From Mesostigma viride (Eukaryota; Streptophyta; Mesostigmatophyceae; Mesostigmatales; Mesostigmataceae): a stretch of DNA of 64,000 nt. The stretch is taken from positions 1,862,287 to 1,926,286 of the forward strand of contig RPFO01000406.1 of NCBI GenBank assembly GCA_009746045.1, in the 5' to 3' direction. The position numbers and the translations under genes were made by a program. The notes beneath the pieces are model-generated. The model did not search any database and was not told the origin of the DNA. It saw nothing but the letters and a program-made list of their open reading frames with translations. Shown here in pieces: positions 10,383-22,264 of this stretch. Position 1 is the first letter of the stretch. Every line of letters starts with the position of its first letter.

Positions 10383-12001
10383 TCCCTCAGTGCGCTGGAA
10401 CCTCTCGGCCCTCCTGTGGTCGTGGCGGAGTACCTATACCAGGCACGTGACCAGCAAGAGGAGGCGGAGGAGGCCGACGTATACACGGTCACTTCCCCCG
10501 GGAGACGTGATGGTCGCAGCTAGTATTGGTGCCTGTGTCATTCTACCAAACTAGCTGCGGGCCATTGGTGCCTCTCGCTCATACGTTTCCCGGACGACAT
10601 CTTCGGACGAGGGGGAAGGGAGGAGTAGAGTTAGTCAACCAGGTAGAACAGACGCCTGCACCAGATGCAGACGCGTCGGCCCCAGAGGCCAATAACGTAG
10701 ATAGGAACGACGGGCAGGCCCCAGAGGTCTCCCCGCCTTCTGCCTTACCTGGAGGTGGCCTTCCGCTGTGGTTGACTCGACATCAGGGGTCTTGCAGACG
10801 GGATGGCGAGTTCAGCGCTTGCGCGCGCATCTCCGCACAGGCAAGACGTGATTCAGCTTGGTGGTCCTCCCTGCATCGACTGCATTGGTCAGTTCTGCAC
10901 GCGAGCACCTCCCGTAGTCGTTGATGACGACTGCGGTGATCCATATTTTTGCCTTTGCTCGGCTGTGGCGTTTACAACGCTGTCACATGATGGCACGTGC
11001 GCGCCCCGCGGACCACTGTTGCGAACCCCAGTTATTGCGTGCCCGCGCCACTAGCTAGCTGTGCATGGTCGCGCGCAACGTGTCCGCCACGCGCGTATTA
11101 CTATCCCAGTTGTGATAAGCATTGGCGGAATTTTATATGCTGCCGCAGCCCTGCACTAGCGCGGTCGCCAGGGAGGGCAGCGGTGAGAGGGAGATTGATG
11201 GATTTGTGGGAAGTGGGGGAGATTCCAGGAAGGATTATGGGGGTTCATGTTCCTGTTGTTCCAGTCCAGAGATCCGGAGTTTCCAGTCACATTGCCCTGT
11301 GATTTGTTAATTCCAGTTTCCAGTGGTGCCTCATGTGATGAGGGCACGGTATTATGTTGCTTGAGTCGACCGTGAAATGTCATGCTTGACCTGGGGTAGG
11401 TAGCCGGCCTTAGGCCAACCTGGACCTGGTTCTTGGTGTAAGGTCCCGGTAGATAGGACAAACGTGGGAGTCGGAAGGTGGACACTATAGGAATGACTTC
11501 GTGGTGGGAAGACAGCCAGCAGGCAAGGTGGAGCGCCCCACACCTATAATGCCAATGGATGCCCTGTACCGTCAGTACTGGGAATATCCCCGCCGTCTGG
11601 AGCAGTCTCTAGTCATGGAAGCCCCGCCATGGCGAAAAAGTCAAACGAGCTGTTCATTCAGGCGACTGTTAACCCACGCGGAGAAGTTTCTGTGGTCAAA
11701 ACCCGAAAGCCCTCACGTGATAGGATCTGGTTTCCTCCCTTCGGCCTATAGTAGGGAGATACGTTGACTACGTCAAGACTTGTCCTTGTGTGGCGAGTTT
11801 TGGGGGAATTGGTTTTACTGGCCCGTTGGAGAACAAGGGCTGGGACATAGTACCCCTATGGTCAATCTGATTTTGCCCTGCGTGGCAAGTAGAGTAACCC
11901 TGCGTGGTTAGTAGTATGTTTGTTGTGTGCTTTCTCCCTTTCGTTGTTGGTCCTTACCTGCATGACGGTAGGGACTACCGTCCCCCGGGGAGGGGGAGGA
12001 G
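10383..12001 (+). other. Non-coding 3' interior of LTR element 1
   Basis: No pol-like reading frame was found. The stretch shares GGGCTGGGACATAGTACCCC (about 11838-11857) with the same region of element 2 (33338-33357), so the 3' interior is conserved between families. It ends in a polypurine tract. Confidence 0.65.
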
Positions 12002-12679
12002 TGTTGCGAACCCGACCCTTGGAACGGGCGCAACAATGGAATAAATTATGTATTTTGGCTTGTTGTCATAGTCCGTAGGACTTTGGGACTCATTTCGGGA
12101 CTTAATTTGGGAATTGTCCCTTGGTCAGGACTTTTGTATGGAATTATGATAGTTTGTGTGATTCGGACCAGTTATTTTGGGCCTAGGTTGATGTATGCGA
12201 TCTTCTAGGGGCCGGTGCAGTCGCGCCGCGCTGCGTACTTTATAGCTGGTTGAGATATTGTACTCATGCGTGGATTCTGTAGCCTGGCGAGGGTCGATGT
12301 CGACCCGAGGATCTTGTGTGGACTGCATGCTTCGTTATTCTCTGGAAGGTCGGCGCCATGTCGGCGCCACTTGCCAGCTTGGTGGCAGACCTAGGTGAAA
12401 TTGGTCCGAGGACGAGAGTCTCGTCCTCTTGGTTCGATGAATGTAAAGTGCGATGAAGCCTACACATTGAACCTGGGGCACTTATCCATTTGTAATTGGT
12501 CTTGCTAGCCATTATAAGTGTGTATTAATTAGCTTGGCATCAAGTCGCGGTGCCAGATATCTCACGACCCCAGTCGTGAAGCGCAATCTGCATTAGGCCA
12601 CCTTGATTCTTCCTCTTACCGGCACAGTTGATCTTTCGCGACGTAGCTCAGGTTTACGTGTAAATCTGGGTTCGTTACA
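12002..12679 (+). repeat. 3' LTR of element 1
   Basis: Starts TGTTGCGAACCCGACCC, ends GGGTTCGTTACA; preceded by a polypurine tract and followed by the resumed GACACC array. Confidence 0.92.
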
Positions 12680-13400
12680 CTGACACCCTGACACCCTGAC
12701 ACCGTGACACTATGACACCCTGTCCCCTGACACCGCAGCAGCCATAAACGCCTTAAATACACTTGTTACACATATTCATACTGATTGAGAAAGAAAAGTT
12801 ATGTCGCGGGACCCCGGCCTGACACCGTGACACCCTGACACCCTGACACCCTGACACCGCAGCAGCCATAAATGCATATAAATGCACTAATTGTTACACG
12901 CATTCATGAATGCTGATTGAGAAGGACAACTTGTGTCGCGGGACCCCGGCCTGACACCCTGACACCGTGACACCCCAAGGTGACACCCTGACACCGTGAC
13001 GCCATGACACCGTGACACCATGATACCCTGACACCGCAGCAGCCATCAATGCATATTAATGCACTTGTTACACATGTTCATGCTGATTGAGATGGAAAAG
13101 TTATGTCGCGGGACCCCGGCCTGACACCATGACACCGTGACACCGTGACACCGTGACACCGTGACACCGTGACACCGTGACACCGTGACACCGTGACACC
13201 GTGACACCATGACGCCGGCATGACACCGTGACACCATGACACCCTGACACCGCAGCAGCCATCAATGCATATTAATGCACTTGTTACACATGTTCATGCT
13301 GACTGAGACGGAAAAGTTATGTCGCGGGACCCCGGCCTGACACCATGACACCATGACACCACATGACACCACAGCACCGGGACATCATGTCTAAACAAAG
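12680..13400 (+). repeat. Left subterminal array (GACACC higher-order repeat)
   Basis: Runs of TGACACC(G/C) separated by four copies of a roughly 90-bp unit that starts GCAGCAGCCAT (about 12734, 12859, 13036, 13251), contains ATGCACTTGTTACACAT and ends GTCGCGGGACCCC. The same unit end (GTCGCGGGACCCCTGACA) is present at 5898-5915, left of the LTR element, which shows that the LTR element was inserted into this array. Confidence 0.9.
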
Positions 13401-13559
13401 CTAGTTCCAGCCCTTGACATAACCTCATGGCAGTCATGTTAACATGTTGAGAAAAAGGCTGATGTCGAATCCTAATATGCATGTCATTGTAGATCACTAC
13501 TCGTAAGATCTATGCATGTCGCATATACCACATTCGACGACTGCACATTTCAAGACTGC

Positions 13560-14155
13560 ACGTGTATATATATCATTCTCCTGGCCTACGGCGACGTCGG
13601 GCACCATCGTGTGGTGCCCTTTGTCCTGGAGGAGTTTGGGGCCATGGGGCCCCTGACCTCCGCCTTCTTCAAGGAGTGTTGCCGGCTCCGGGAGGACCGG
13701 CTGGACCTGGAGGGCCAGCGGGCCCCATGGTCGGCGCGGACCTGGACGTCATATTGGCGTCAGCGCTTGTCGGTGGCGCTGACTCGGGCCATGGCTGACA
13801 TCATGCTCCGCCGTACGCGGGCTGATTTTGCGGTGCAGCAGGGCTATTAGGTTCCTCCCGTTAGGAGTTTCCATTGGTCTTATCGTAGTATAGAGATTTG
13901 ACATGGCTCTGTATAGAGGTTTATAGCTGGGCGTTTGCTTTGGTTTGAGTGATTTCACTCTGCTGTAAGTAATTATATTATTAATATATATTCCTAGTTA
14001 GGCGTTTCCATTGGTCTTATCGTAGTATAGAGCTTTGACATGGCTCTGTATATAGTTTTATAGCTGGGCGTTTGCTTTGGTTTGAGTGATTTCACTCTGC
14101 TGTAAGTAATTATATTTTTAATATATATTAAAAATATTATTTTTAATATATATCA
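13560..14155 (+). mobile_element. 5'-truncated LINE: end of ORF plus duplicated 3' UTR
   Basis: A frame ending at 13850 reads VVPFVLEEFGAMG ... SYWRQRLSVALTRAMADIML ... and stops, after which a UTR follows. The last 120 bp of the frame and the UTR match the minus strand at 34830-35085. The UTR is present twice in tandem here (about 13858-13985 and 13993-14125), each copy ending in a TAATTATATT-type AT tail. Two 5'-truncated copies with a common 3' end at unrelated loci are what target-primed insertion produces. The protein piece looks like the C-terminus of a TE polyprotein; its family is not certain. Confidence 0.6.
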
Positions 14156-14303
14156 TTATGAATGCATATACTGCTCAGTAACATGCCCAACTAGCATAAC
14201 TTGACTGGCATAACACAAAGGCATCAACTGTGAACCTCTAATAATAAGCATGCCAGCGTCCATGAATTCAGGGGCATCCATGCTCGGATCCACCCTTCCT
14301 CGA

Positions 14304-14323
14304 CTACGCCCCGTCAAAGTCGG

Positions 14324-14394
<71 letters not shown>

Positions 14395-17300
14395 CCCCCC
14401 TCCTCACTACTACTACCACTGGAAGAGTGTGGCACCTCAAGATCACTGGCTGCATCGGCGTCCATGGCATCGCCCACGTACGTGCGTCCCGCGATTAAAC
14501 GCATTGGCCGCGTGGGGGCAACCACAAACAAACTGGAGGACATCATCCAGCTTATCGTACGTTGCTACCTTCCCATCTGCCCAGATTGTCTCGATGTGCA
14601 ATGCCCCGTCATCTTCAGACACCCCGAGAACCCAACCATGAAACCGCTTTCGGGATGAGCCCCAGAGTGCACACAACCTCATGCCTTTGAGAGCGCACGT
14701 GCCATGGTCGGCAAAGTATGAGGCACAAGCCGACTTGCAAGTTACAGTAGCGGATCGCAAGGTTTGGTAGCCCGCATAATGCACCCCCGGATGGTCTTCC
14801 AGAGCTTGAAGGGTAGCTTTGGACAGCTTGCGGGCTCCCGTAAGGGTTTGTGTGAAAGTGGCACGGCCTGTGGAGACCGTCCAATGCTGCACTATGATAT
14901 CGGAAGTCGCCACTGTCAACCCCTGCCCTTGGACACTGGTGTTTTCTCCTTGACCAAGTGATAGGAGGCGGCGTTGGCGGCGATGACATCAGCGACAGTG
15001 GCAGCAGTGGCACTCCCAGCGACCGCATCGCGCACGGCAGCGCCGGCAGGGGCGGCGCCGGCAGCGGTGGAACTCCCAGCGACCGCGGCGCGCGGGGCAG
15101 CGCTGGCAGGGGCGGCGGTGGCAGCTGTGGAACTCCCAGCGACCGCGGCGCGCACGGCAGCGCCGGCAGGGGCGGCGCCGGCAGCGGTGGCACTCCCAGC
15201 GACCGCGGCGCGCGGGCAGCGCTGGCAGGGGCGGCGGTGGCAGCGGTGGAACTCCCAGCGACCGCGGCGCGCACGGCAGCGCCGGCAGGGGCGGCGCCAG
15301 CAGCGGTGGCACTCCCAGCGACCGCGGCGCGCGGGGCAGCGCCGGCAGGGGCGGCGGTGGCAGCGGTGGCACTCCCAGCGACCGCGGCGCGCACGGCAGC
15401 GCCGGCAGCGGTGGCACTCCCAGCGACCGCGGCGCGTGCGGCAGCGCTGGCAGGGGCGGCAGTGGCAGCGGTGGCACTCCCAGCGACCGCAGCGCGTGCG
15501 GCAGCGCTGGCAGGGGCGGCGCCGGCAGCGGTGGAATTCCCAGCGACCGCGGCGCGCGGGGCAGCGCCGGCAGCGGTGGCACTCCCAGCGACCGCGGCGC
15601 GTGCGGCAGCGCTGGCAGGGGCGGCAGTGGCAGCGGTGGCACTCCCAGCGACCGCGGCGCGTGCGGCAGCGCTGGCAGGGGCGGCAGTGGCAGCGGTGGC
15701 ACTCCCAGCGACCGCGGCGCGTGCGGCAGCGCCGGCAGGGGCGGCGCCGGCAGCGGTGGAATTCCCAGCGACCGCGGCGCGCGGGGCAGCGCCGGCAGGG
15801 GCGGCGCCAGCAGCGGTGGCACTCCCAGCGACCGCGGCGACGAGAAACGGCGGTCGCAACAGCCGTGGCAGATGCATCGAGAACCTTGACCACGTCAGCA
15901 GACTTCACCCAACGGCCAAGGTTCGGGTCGATGCAGCCGTCCAGCCATTCCGTGAAATTGTAGGCTGCCTTGATTTCCTGTGTCAAGATGGTGGAAAAAG
16001 AAAGCGAAGTCCAAGGGTAGCATTAAGTCACACAATGACAATTGATACATTATTCTGGCATAGGAAAAAGGAATCAGCATAACAACAATGTCATGTCGTG
16101 AGGAAACCACATAATTGCTTTATACAATACCCACAAACAAACATGTTACCTTGGACATGGGGGGCTTGGGGTTGATGAGAGCCATGCTCGCGTTCGGCCC
16201 TTTCTTCCAGAAGTGGTCGAAGGCGTCCCAAGGCCGTTGAGGACATCCTTGAATGTCGCCATTGTGACCGGGGCAAGGTCAGAGACCTTGTTCTTCATGC
16301 CAGCAAACCAACGGCACCACCACCCAAAACGCTGGTCTACATCGTTATGAGTGTGCCCCGGAGGTAAACGGCAGAGGCGAATGCGTTTAAAGAGCCTACG
16401 CACAATTAGGAAGCTTAATAATCCCATGACCTCCTCATTCATATTATCCCCTCCCCCATCCATTTGGAGGACGAGGGTGTCAGGGAGGCCATAGTTTCTT
16501 AGCTCTTCGTCAGGAGAATTCAGCCACGGTTGCTCCTCGCACACCTCAACCAACTGGTGCACAAGAACTGTCGCCGTTATCCGCCCGCTATTACCCGGCA
16601 CCTCTGGATTGCTAACCCATGGATATACCACCCAGAAAAATGTCCTCGCGCCATGTAATATTGAGCAAATCAATTGGTAAGGGATGTGGAGCTTACGGCT
16701 GCCGAGCCATTCTTTAGAGGCAGCACCTCTGGTGGGTACTGCATTCTTGAGTTTAGCGAGCGCGTCCATAGCTATAGATAAGAAGCGGCCAATGGCGCCC
16801 TCATGCCGCCTACCATAATACGCAAAGCGCTCACTCTTGAAAAAATCATTGTGGTCAGCTAGCTTTTCCTTTGCCTCTGCCCATTTCTTTTGGTCTGTGG
16901 TGCGCCAGAACAATATTGCATCTTTATATTTCCTGCAGCGTGAGCATTCGCCCATTACCTTGGATCTATACTTTTCGATCCTGACTTGTGTGTTGACTAT
17001 GACCAAGCGAAATATCTTCCTGAATAGACTCTCCCCGACTGTAGGCTCCCCATAGCTGTCCTTCTCAGCCTTGTACTCGCTGTAAAGAGTCTTTTTGCAG
17101 GGCTCCTCCACTATACTAGCTCCATCCCGTGGGTCCTTCTCAACCGCAGGTCTCAACCAACGCCGGATCCACAACTCGCACACAGCCTTCGCCTCCTCCA
17201 TAAACGTAGAAAATGAAAAAAGCGCACGACGCTTGGAGCCCGGTTTGTGCTGTGCGAGAGTGCTACCGAGCTCAAGGTCGTAGTCGTCGTCGTCGTCGAT

Positions 17301-17855
17301 CACAGGATCAGGCTTGACAGTCGTCTTTACAGCAAGGTGCCAACTGTGCGTGTTGATGTGCAAAGCATGACGGAACGCCGACTCGCACATGCGATAGTAA
17401 AAAGGGATTGGTTCTGGCCCGCCAATGGTCTCGTTGCCTTGGATGATGAAACGATAATCTTCATGCAGCCTATACCGCTTGTGACGGTTGGCCACTCCTG
17501 GTATTGGTCTTTCTCTTTGACCCGCCAGTCTCAGCTGCGTTGTTATAAACTCCTTTCTATCAGCCGGACACTTAGTCCAAAAGTCAGTCCGCATTGCGCA
17601 CAACTCGTCACAGTTGACCTTATCGAGGCATCGCCGACCACATTTGCACACCTGCGCGCGCGTGCTTCGTGACAGATCACTGCGCAAGCATGCGTCTGTT
17701 GTGCATTTTGCCAGCACCTCTGCCGCAGATAACCTGGCCCCGGCGCGCTTCACCATCGCAAAAACAACGCAACCGATGGCAACAATAGAAAGAAGAATCC
17801 ACAGAAGGCCCCCATCTGCGCCATTCTTCTCCATAGCCATGCTGAAACGTGCCAT
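14304..17855 (-). CDS. Transposase-like gene (GHTH...DVDQ motif, DUF7869-like)
   Basis: The main exon (17855 to about 16150) encodes some 569 residues. Residues 16-35 are strongly hydrophobic (LLWILLSIVAIGCVVFAMV), unusual for a nuclear protein. A Cys cluster lies at 70-86 (CKCGRRC...C...C). The C-terminal half has LVLQMDGGGDN (Asp near 466) and LPPGHTHNDVDQRFGWW (500-512), a pair of blocks I associate with DUF7869-type transposase-like proteins. The reading frame shifts once near 16225 before a likely donor at 16149; a second exon from about 15977 reads EIKAAYNFTEWLDGCIDPN and runs into a 60-bp minisatellite. Further coding (14919 to about 14500) ends in an acidic tail with more than 20 consecutive Asp (14326-14396). 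Probably the transposase of the large element; exon structure past 15840 is uncertain. Confidence 0.6.
14326..14396. repeat. (ATC)n microsatellite encoding poly-Asp
   Basis: About 23 ATC triplets; on the minus strand it encodes an Asp run at the acidic end of the transposase-like gene. Confidence 0.95.
14985..15842. repeat. GC-rich minisatellite, unit about 60 bp
   Basis: About 15 units starting CTCCCAGCGACCGCGGCGCG; some are shortened to about 45 bp. Most unit lengths are multiples of three, so frames stay open on both strands for nearly 1 kb. It lies inside the transposase-like gene, either as a Ala/Arg-rich coding repeat or as an intron. Confidence 0.93.
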
Positions 17856-18108
17856 GGCCGAAAGATGCAGCGAAAACTAATTGATCAGCAGTCGTTTGCA
17901 ATACACCGCCCCCCCCGCCCTCGCTTGTAATGCCAAACAGACCTTCCTCCCCGGGTTCCCGACAGCTGTCGGAAACCCGGGGTCATGGCGATCTACAGTT
18001 GGAGACTAGATGTGACTCATGAATAAATCCCCGCCTGGTTGGGGAATGAGCACGAGCTGTAAATTATGGAAGGCATAGGCCGATCGTGCATGAGCGCTCA
18101 CACCTGCT

Positions 18109-18323
18109 TCGTCTTGGTTGTCAACGGTTACGTGGGTGTCACCGGTTACGCTTTGGACTGGAGGCCCAAATTGCTCGGGTGTCACGGTGTCAACGGTTAC
18201 GATTGAATTAAAATTATATTTTAATTACCGGGTAACCGTTGACACCGTGACACCCGAGCAATTTGGGCCTCCAGTCCAAAGCGTAACCGGTGACACCCAC
18301 GTAACCGTTGACAACCAAGACGA
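18109..18323. promoter_or_regulatory. Perfect 92-bp-arm palindrome between divergent genes
   Basis: Arms 18109-18200 and 18232-18323 are exact reverse complements around a 31-bp AT-rich centre that itself folds (AATTAAAAT/ATTTTAATT). Each arm contains three variants of GTGTCAACGGTTACG and the GGTGTCAC motif found in both subterminal arrays. It lies between the start of the transposase-like gene (17855) and the start of the accessory gene (18567), so it is well placed as a shared operator or promoter element, although a nested foldback transposon would look the same. Confidence 0.7.
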
Positions 18324-18566
18324 GTTGAGCGGAGTTGAACAGTGAACACTCAACTCAACGCATTTTTCTGAGAGTTGACGAACTAATAAACGCAGATAAA
18401 TGTGTTATATGGCATTCATGGGTGTCGGCACGGTCGTCTGATTAGTACATCATATTTATAGCTGCCGGAGCAGGGCTGGAGGTTGATTTTACTCGATTTT
18501 GTACGATATATGATTCGGCAGATTCGCTATAATAGATGGCCGGCCTGAGATATGAAGTAGCTTGGA

Positions 18567-21500
18567 ATGGATAGCGAACAAGATCTCATTGCGGAAGATG
18601 TCAAGGCAGTTGAGTCGGATGCGGAACACATTGCACACACAGCGGATGGTGCGATTGAGGGTGACGAGGCCAAGAACGGGCAGCTCGGCTCGGGTGACAG
18701 CAGGAAGGAGATAAACAACGCTGCTGAAAAGGATGCATCCGTAGTTGACACGCAGGGCCAAATTTGCCATGTAGTGTCGGGGGTCCACGTCCCCGGGGCT
18801 TGTAAGAAGCTAGAAAGAAGGGCCGAAGAGTCGGATTCACATGAGGAGCCCACGCCTTCCGATCATGAGGAAAGACAAGGGAGTGCGTGGACCAAGCAGG
18901 ACAGACAAACGGTAAATGTTAATTATCTGCCGGCACTAACAGTATCCGTAGTCTAGCAATCGTTGACATGTTCATACGCTTGAGCTACTGGCTTACTGCA
19001 TGCCTATCAACCTTGCTTCGTTGCATTGCTAATGGTTTGTCACTGCAGACACAACCAGCAACCTGCTTGGTGAAATACGATACCTGGTTGGCCTCGCACA
19101 CAAGAAAGGCCGACAGTACTGTTGCTCGTGGCCAACGAGGCCTCACGGTCATCCGGGTTATACCCCTGGGTGGATCTCTTCCAGAGGGATTCACCTTGGA
19201 TGAGGGGGATTATACCTTGACAGTGCCTGAGTCAGAGCTCATACCAGCTTCAGATTTCCACAAGGTGCCACCGGCGAAAGGGATGAATGGCCACCTAATC
19301 AGCAAGTCTGGGTTCCCAACGCAGCATCTCACGTGTGTCACCATGGGCAGCACCCAAAAGCCAACAACCTTCTCGATTGGAAGTGTATGTTCCTTCAGTG
19401 GACTCGACGAGACGAAGTTACTGCGTGAGCTAGGTGCGGTGGCTGCCCGTGATGTTGTTCAGCGGGTGGTCATTATCGCCCTCATACGTTTGCGAAACCA
19501 GAGTGAGAGCCGAGGCCAGCCCACATGGGCAGCACTGGTGCGCCCTATCTATGGCTATAAAGGCCGTGAAGCAGGGATCTGGGAGGTTACCACCTCCGGA
19601 GAAATACGTGCTGCATGGTGCTACCCATCCCGCCTGCGTGTCGATGCTGATGCAACGGCTTTACTCCACGATACATCAAGCGCCACTTTGGTGGAGGCCG
19701 TGAAGGGAGCAGCGTCATTGCTGACTCGCGACGAAGCGCGCGTAAAGACACTGCTGGACTCCATGTCAAAGAAGAAAGGAGATGGCTATTGTGTAAGTAC
19801 ATGCCTTTTACCCCATTGAATGCCGCCGTTATGAAGGAATCGGGTATTTGTCTGCCAACTACAAGCTTTTCATGTCCATATCATTGATAGTTGCATTTTT
19901 ATGCCACATCTATGCACGCGCTTGCAATATTTATCCCTCCGTGCAGGTGCTTGCTGTCAAGCCGGCCCGCAAGCCCGGGAAAGGAGCGGCAGGGGCGGAG
20001 GATGGAGAACGAGAAGCGGAAGAAGGAGAAGCAGCCGAAGCAGCAACAGAAGAAGAAGACGACCAAGAAGAGGAGGAGGAAGAAGAAGGAGGAGGAGAAC
20101 ATGGTGGGCACGGTGGGATGTCGTACGAGCTCGATGAGGAGGACGGCGGCGAAGAGGCTGGCGAGAGGGCTTATGCCAGCAGCGAAGGCGAATCCCCTCT
20201 TCTAAAAAAGCGTGCAAAGAGCAGCCAAGGGGCGCAGAACAAGCGGCAAAAACCAAGTCATGCTGCACGTGCACTCGACATGGGCAACGTGACGGGGCCG
20301 ACCCGGCAAGCCTCCTGGCCCGCAAAACCCCCGGCGCATTGGCTGCGGCCACTAGAGGCAAGAGTGACATTGCTAGAGAAAAAAATGGCGGCGGCGGAAG
20401 GCAAGGTCACCAAACTTGAGAATGAGGTGGGGATCGACGCCTCAGCAAGGCCCGCTGGAAGACAACGGCGCGGTGGAGCCACGCCTTTGACACTTGTAGC
20501 AAGGGTGACCAAAGTGGAGACACAATTCGCAGCGCTGGAACCCGCAGCTGGAGAGCCGCCTACCAAGGCACGGGGGCATGCCAAGGATTCTGCAGATCCG
20601 GCCATCACAAAGCTCCAAGATGACTTGGCAGCCCTAAGGGCAAGGGTGGATGCACTGGAGCGCGCCCCTACCGTCCCAAAGACAAGTTCAGCAGTGCCGG
20701 CTATCGACACCAAGGAGCCGTGGGAGCGGGAGAGCTCCTTTCCAGCAAAGCAACTCAGTTTCCCGGAACAAGCTGACACGCGAGATTACAACACCCCGCG
20801 TCAGCCGCCGCCCCCACGAGGGAAGTACGCCGACAGTGGGGGACAATGGAGCGGGGGGGAGGGGCGCGGGGGGGCAGTGGGCAGCGCGACGCGCCCCCGC
20901 AAGGGAACTACGCCGGCAGTGGGGGACCATGGAGCGGGGGGAGGGGCGCAGCGGGGGCAGTGGGCAGCGCGACGCGCCCCCGCAAGGGAACTACGCCGGC
21001 AGTGGGGGACCATGGAGCGGGGGGGATGGGCGCAGCGGGGGCAGTGGGCAGCGCGACGCGCCCCCGCAAGGGAACTACGCCGGCAGTGGGGGACCATGGA
21101 GCGGGGGGGAGGGGCGCGGCGGGGGCAGCGGGCAGCGCGATGCGCCCACGCAAGGGAACTATGCCGGCAGTTGGGGACAATGGAGCGGGGGGATGGGCGC
21201 AGCGGGGGCAGCGGGCAGCGCGACGCGCCCCCGCAAGGGAACTATGCCGGCAATGGTGGACAGTGGAGCGGGGGGGAGGGCGCAGCGGGGGCAGCGGGCA
21301 GCGCGACGCGCCCCCGCAAGGAAACTACGCCGGCAGTGGGGACAATGGAGCGGGGGGAGGGGCGCGGCGGGGGCTGCGGGCAGCGCGACGCGCCCCCGCA
21401 AGGGAACTACGCCGGTAGTGGGGGACCATGGAGGGGGGGAGGGGCGCGGCGGGGGCAGCGGGCAGCGCGACGCGCCCGGCCCGCAAGGTAACTACGCCGG

Positions 21501-22097
21501 CAGTGGGGGACAATGGAGCGGGGGGGAGGGGCGCAGCGGGGGCAGTGGGCAGCGCGACGCGCCCCCGCAAGGGAACTACGCCGGCAGTGGGGGACAGTGG
21601 AGCGGGGGGAGGGGCGCGCGGGGGCAGCGGGCAGCGCGACGCGCCCGGCCCGCAAGGGAACTACGCCGGCAGTGGGGACCATGGAGCGGGGGGGAGCGGC
21701 GCAGCGGGGGCAGTGGGCAGCGCGACGCGCCTCCGCAAGGGAACTACGCCGGCAGTTGGGGACAATGGAGCGGGGGGGAGGGGCGCAGCGGGGGCAGTGG
21801 GCAGCGCGACGCGCCCCCGCAAGGGAACTACGCCGGCAATGGTGGACAGTGGAGCGGGGGGAGGGACGTGGCGGGGGCAGCGGGCAGCGCGACGCGCCCT
21901 CGCAAGGGAACTACGCCGGCAGTGGGGGACAGTGGAACGGGGGGGAGGGGCCTGGGCCTCGCCGTGAGCAAATGCCGCCAATGCCCACCTTTGGAGGCGA
22001 GCATGTATACCAAGGGGGCAATTGTTACTCTCCAGGAGGCACACAGAGGTCATCTCCCCGGTTTAGAGATAAGGAAAGGAAATACTATGGGCAATAG
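18567..22097 (+). CDS. Accessory gene of the large transposon (unknown function, repeat-rich C-terminus)
   Basis: Three exons join in phase 0: 18567-18911 (donor GTAAAT), 19049-19792 (acceptor CACTGCAG, donor GTAAGT) and 19947-22097 (acceptor GTGCAG). Exon 1 is acidic; exon 2 encodes an unrecognised globular region of 248 residues (LPEGFTLDEGDYTLTVPESE ... AGIWEVTTSGEIRAAWCYP); exon 3 begins with a Glu-rich tract, then heptad-like helices (LEARVTLLEKKMAAAEGKV, ITKLQDDLAALRARVDALER) predicting coiled coil, then a Gly/Arg/Gln-rich repeat, and ends REQMPPMPTFGG...KERKYYGQ. One in-frame stop lies in the repeat at 21489-21491, among G-runs prone to length change. Its divergent placement beside the transposase suggests a second transposon protein; no homologue is recognised. 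Confidence 0.55.
20822..21955 (+). repeat. G-rich minisatellite, unit about 83 bp, in accessory gene
   Basis: About 14 units with the landmarks CAGCGCGACGCGCCC, AAGGGAACTACGCCGGCAG and ATGGAGCGGGGGG. Unit length varies by one or two bases in the G-runs, so the reading frame drifts among three forms, one of which encodes NYAGSGGQWSGG...GSGQRDAPPQG, an RGG-like sequence. Confidence 0.93.
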
Positions 22098-22264
22098 AAC
22101 CGCCAAAATGAGTAAAGTCCTCACAGTTTACAAACTTTGGGGAGTTGTACAAGCTAAGAATGTGTAAATTCCTGGCGGTCATAAGAATGGCATGCTCTTT
22201 TTTCTCTGGACATTGATCACTAGTTCATTACCATGCATGGTTCATGCATATCTTGCCTACACTG

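Larger units (their letters stand above)
5935..12679 (+). mobile_element. Gag-only LTR retrotransposon 1 (TR-GAG-like)
   Basis: Two LTRs of about 0.67 kb bracket a 5.4 kb interior. The 3' LTR runs TGTTGCGAACCC...GGGTTCGTTACA (short inverted ends); the left edge of the 5' LTR is blurred against the GACACC array. The interior starts with TGGTTATCGGAGG, a primer-binding-site-like sequence close to the one for initiator Met tRNA, and ends in a polypurine tract (GGGGAGGGGGAGGAG) at about 11987-12001. It encodes a gag with a CCHC knuckle but no recognisable protease, reverse transcriptase or integrase. LTRs look nearly identical by eye, so the insertion is young. It sits in the left subterminal array of the large DNA transposon. 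Confidence 0.85.

Noticed and set aside
14916-16082. Ala/Gly-rich ORFs on the plus strand across the GC minisatellite
   Set aside because: Shadow frames of a repeat with unit length divisible by three; the transposase-like gene on the minus strand explains the region better.
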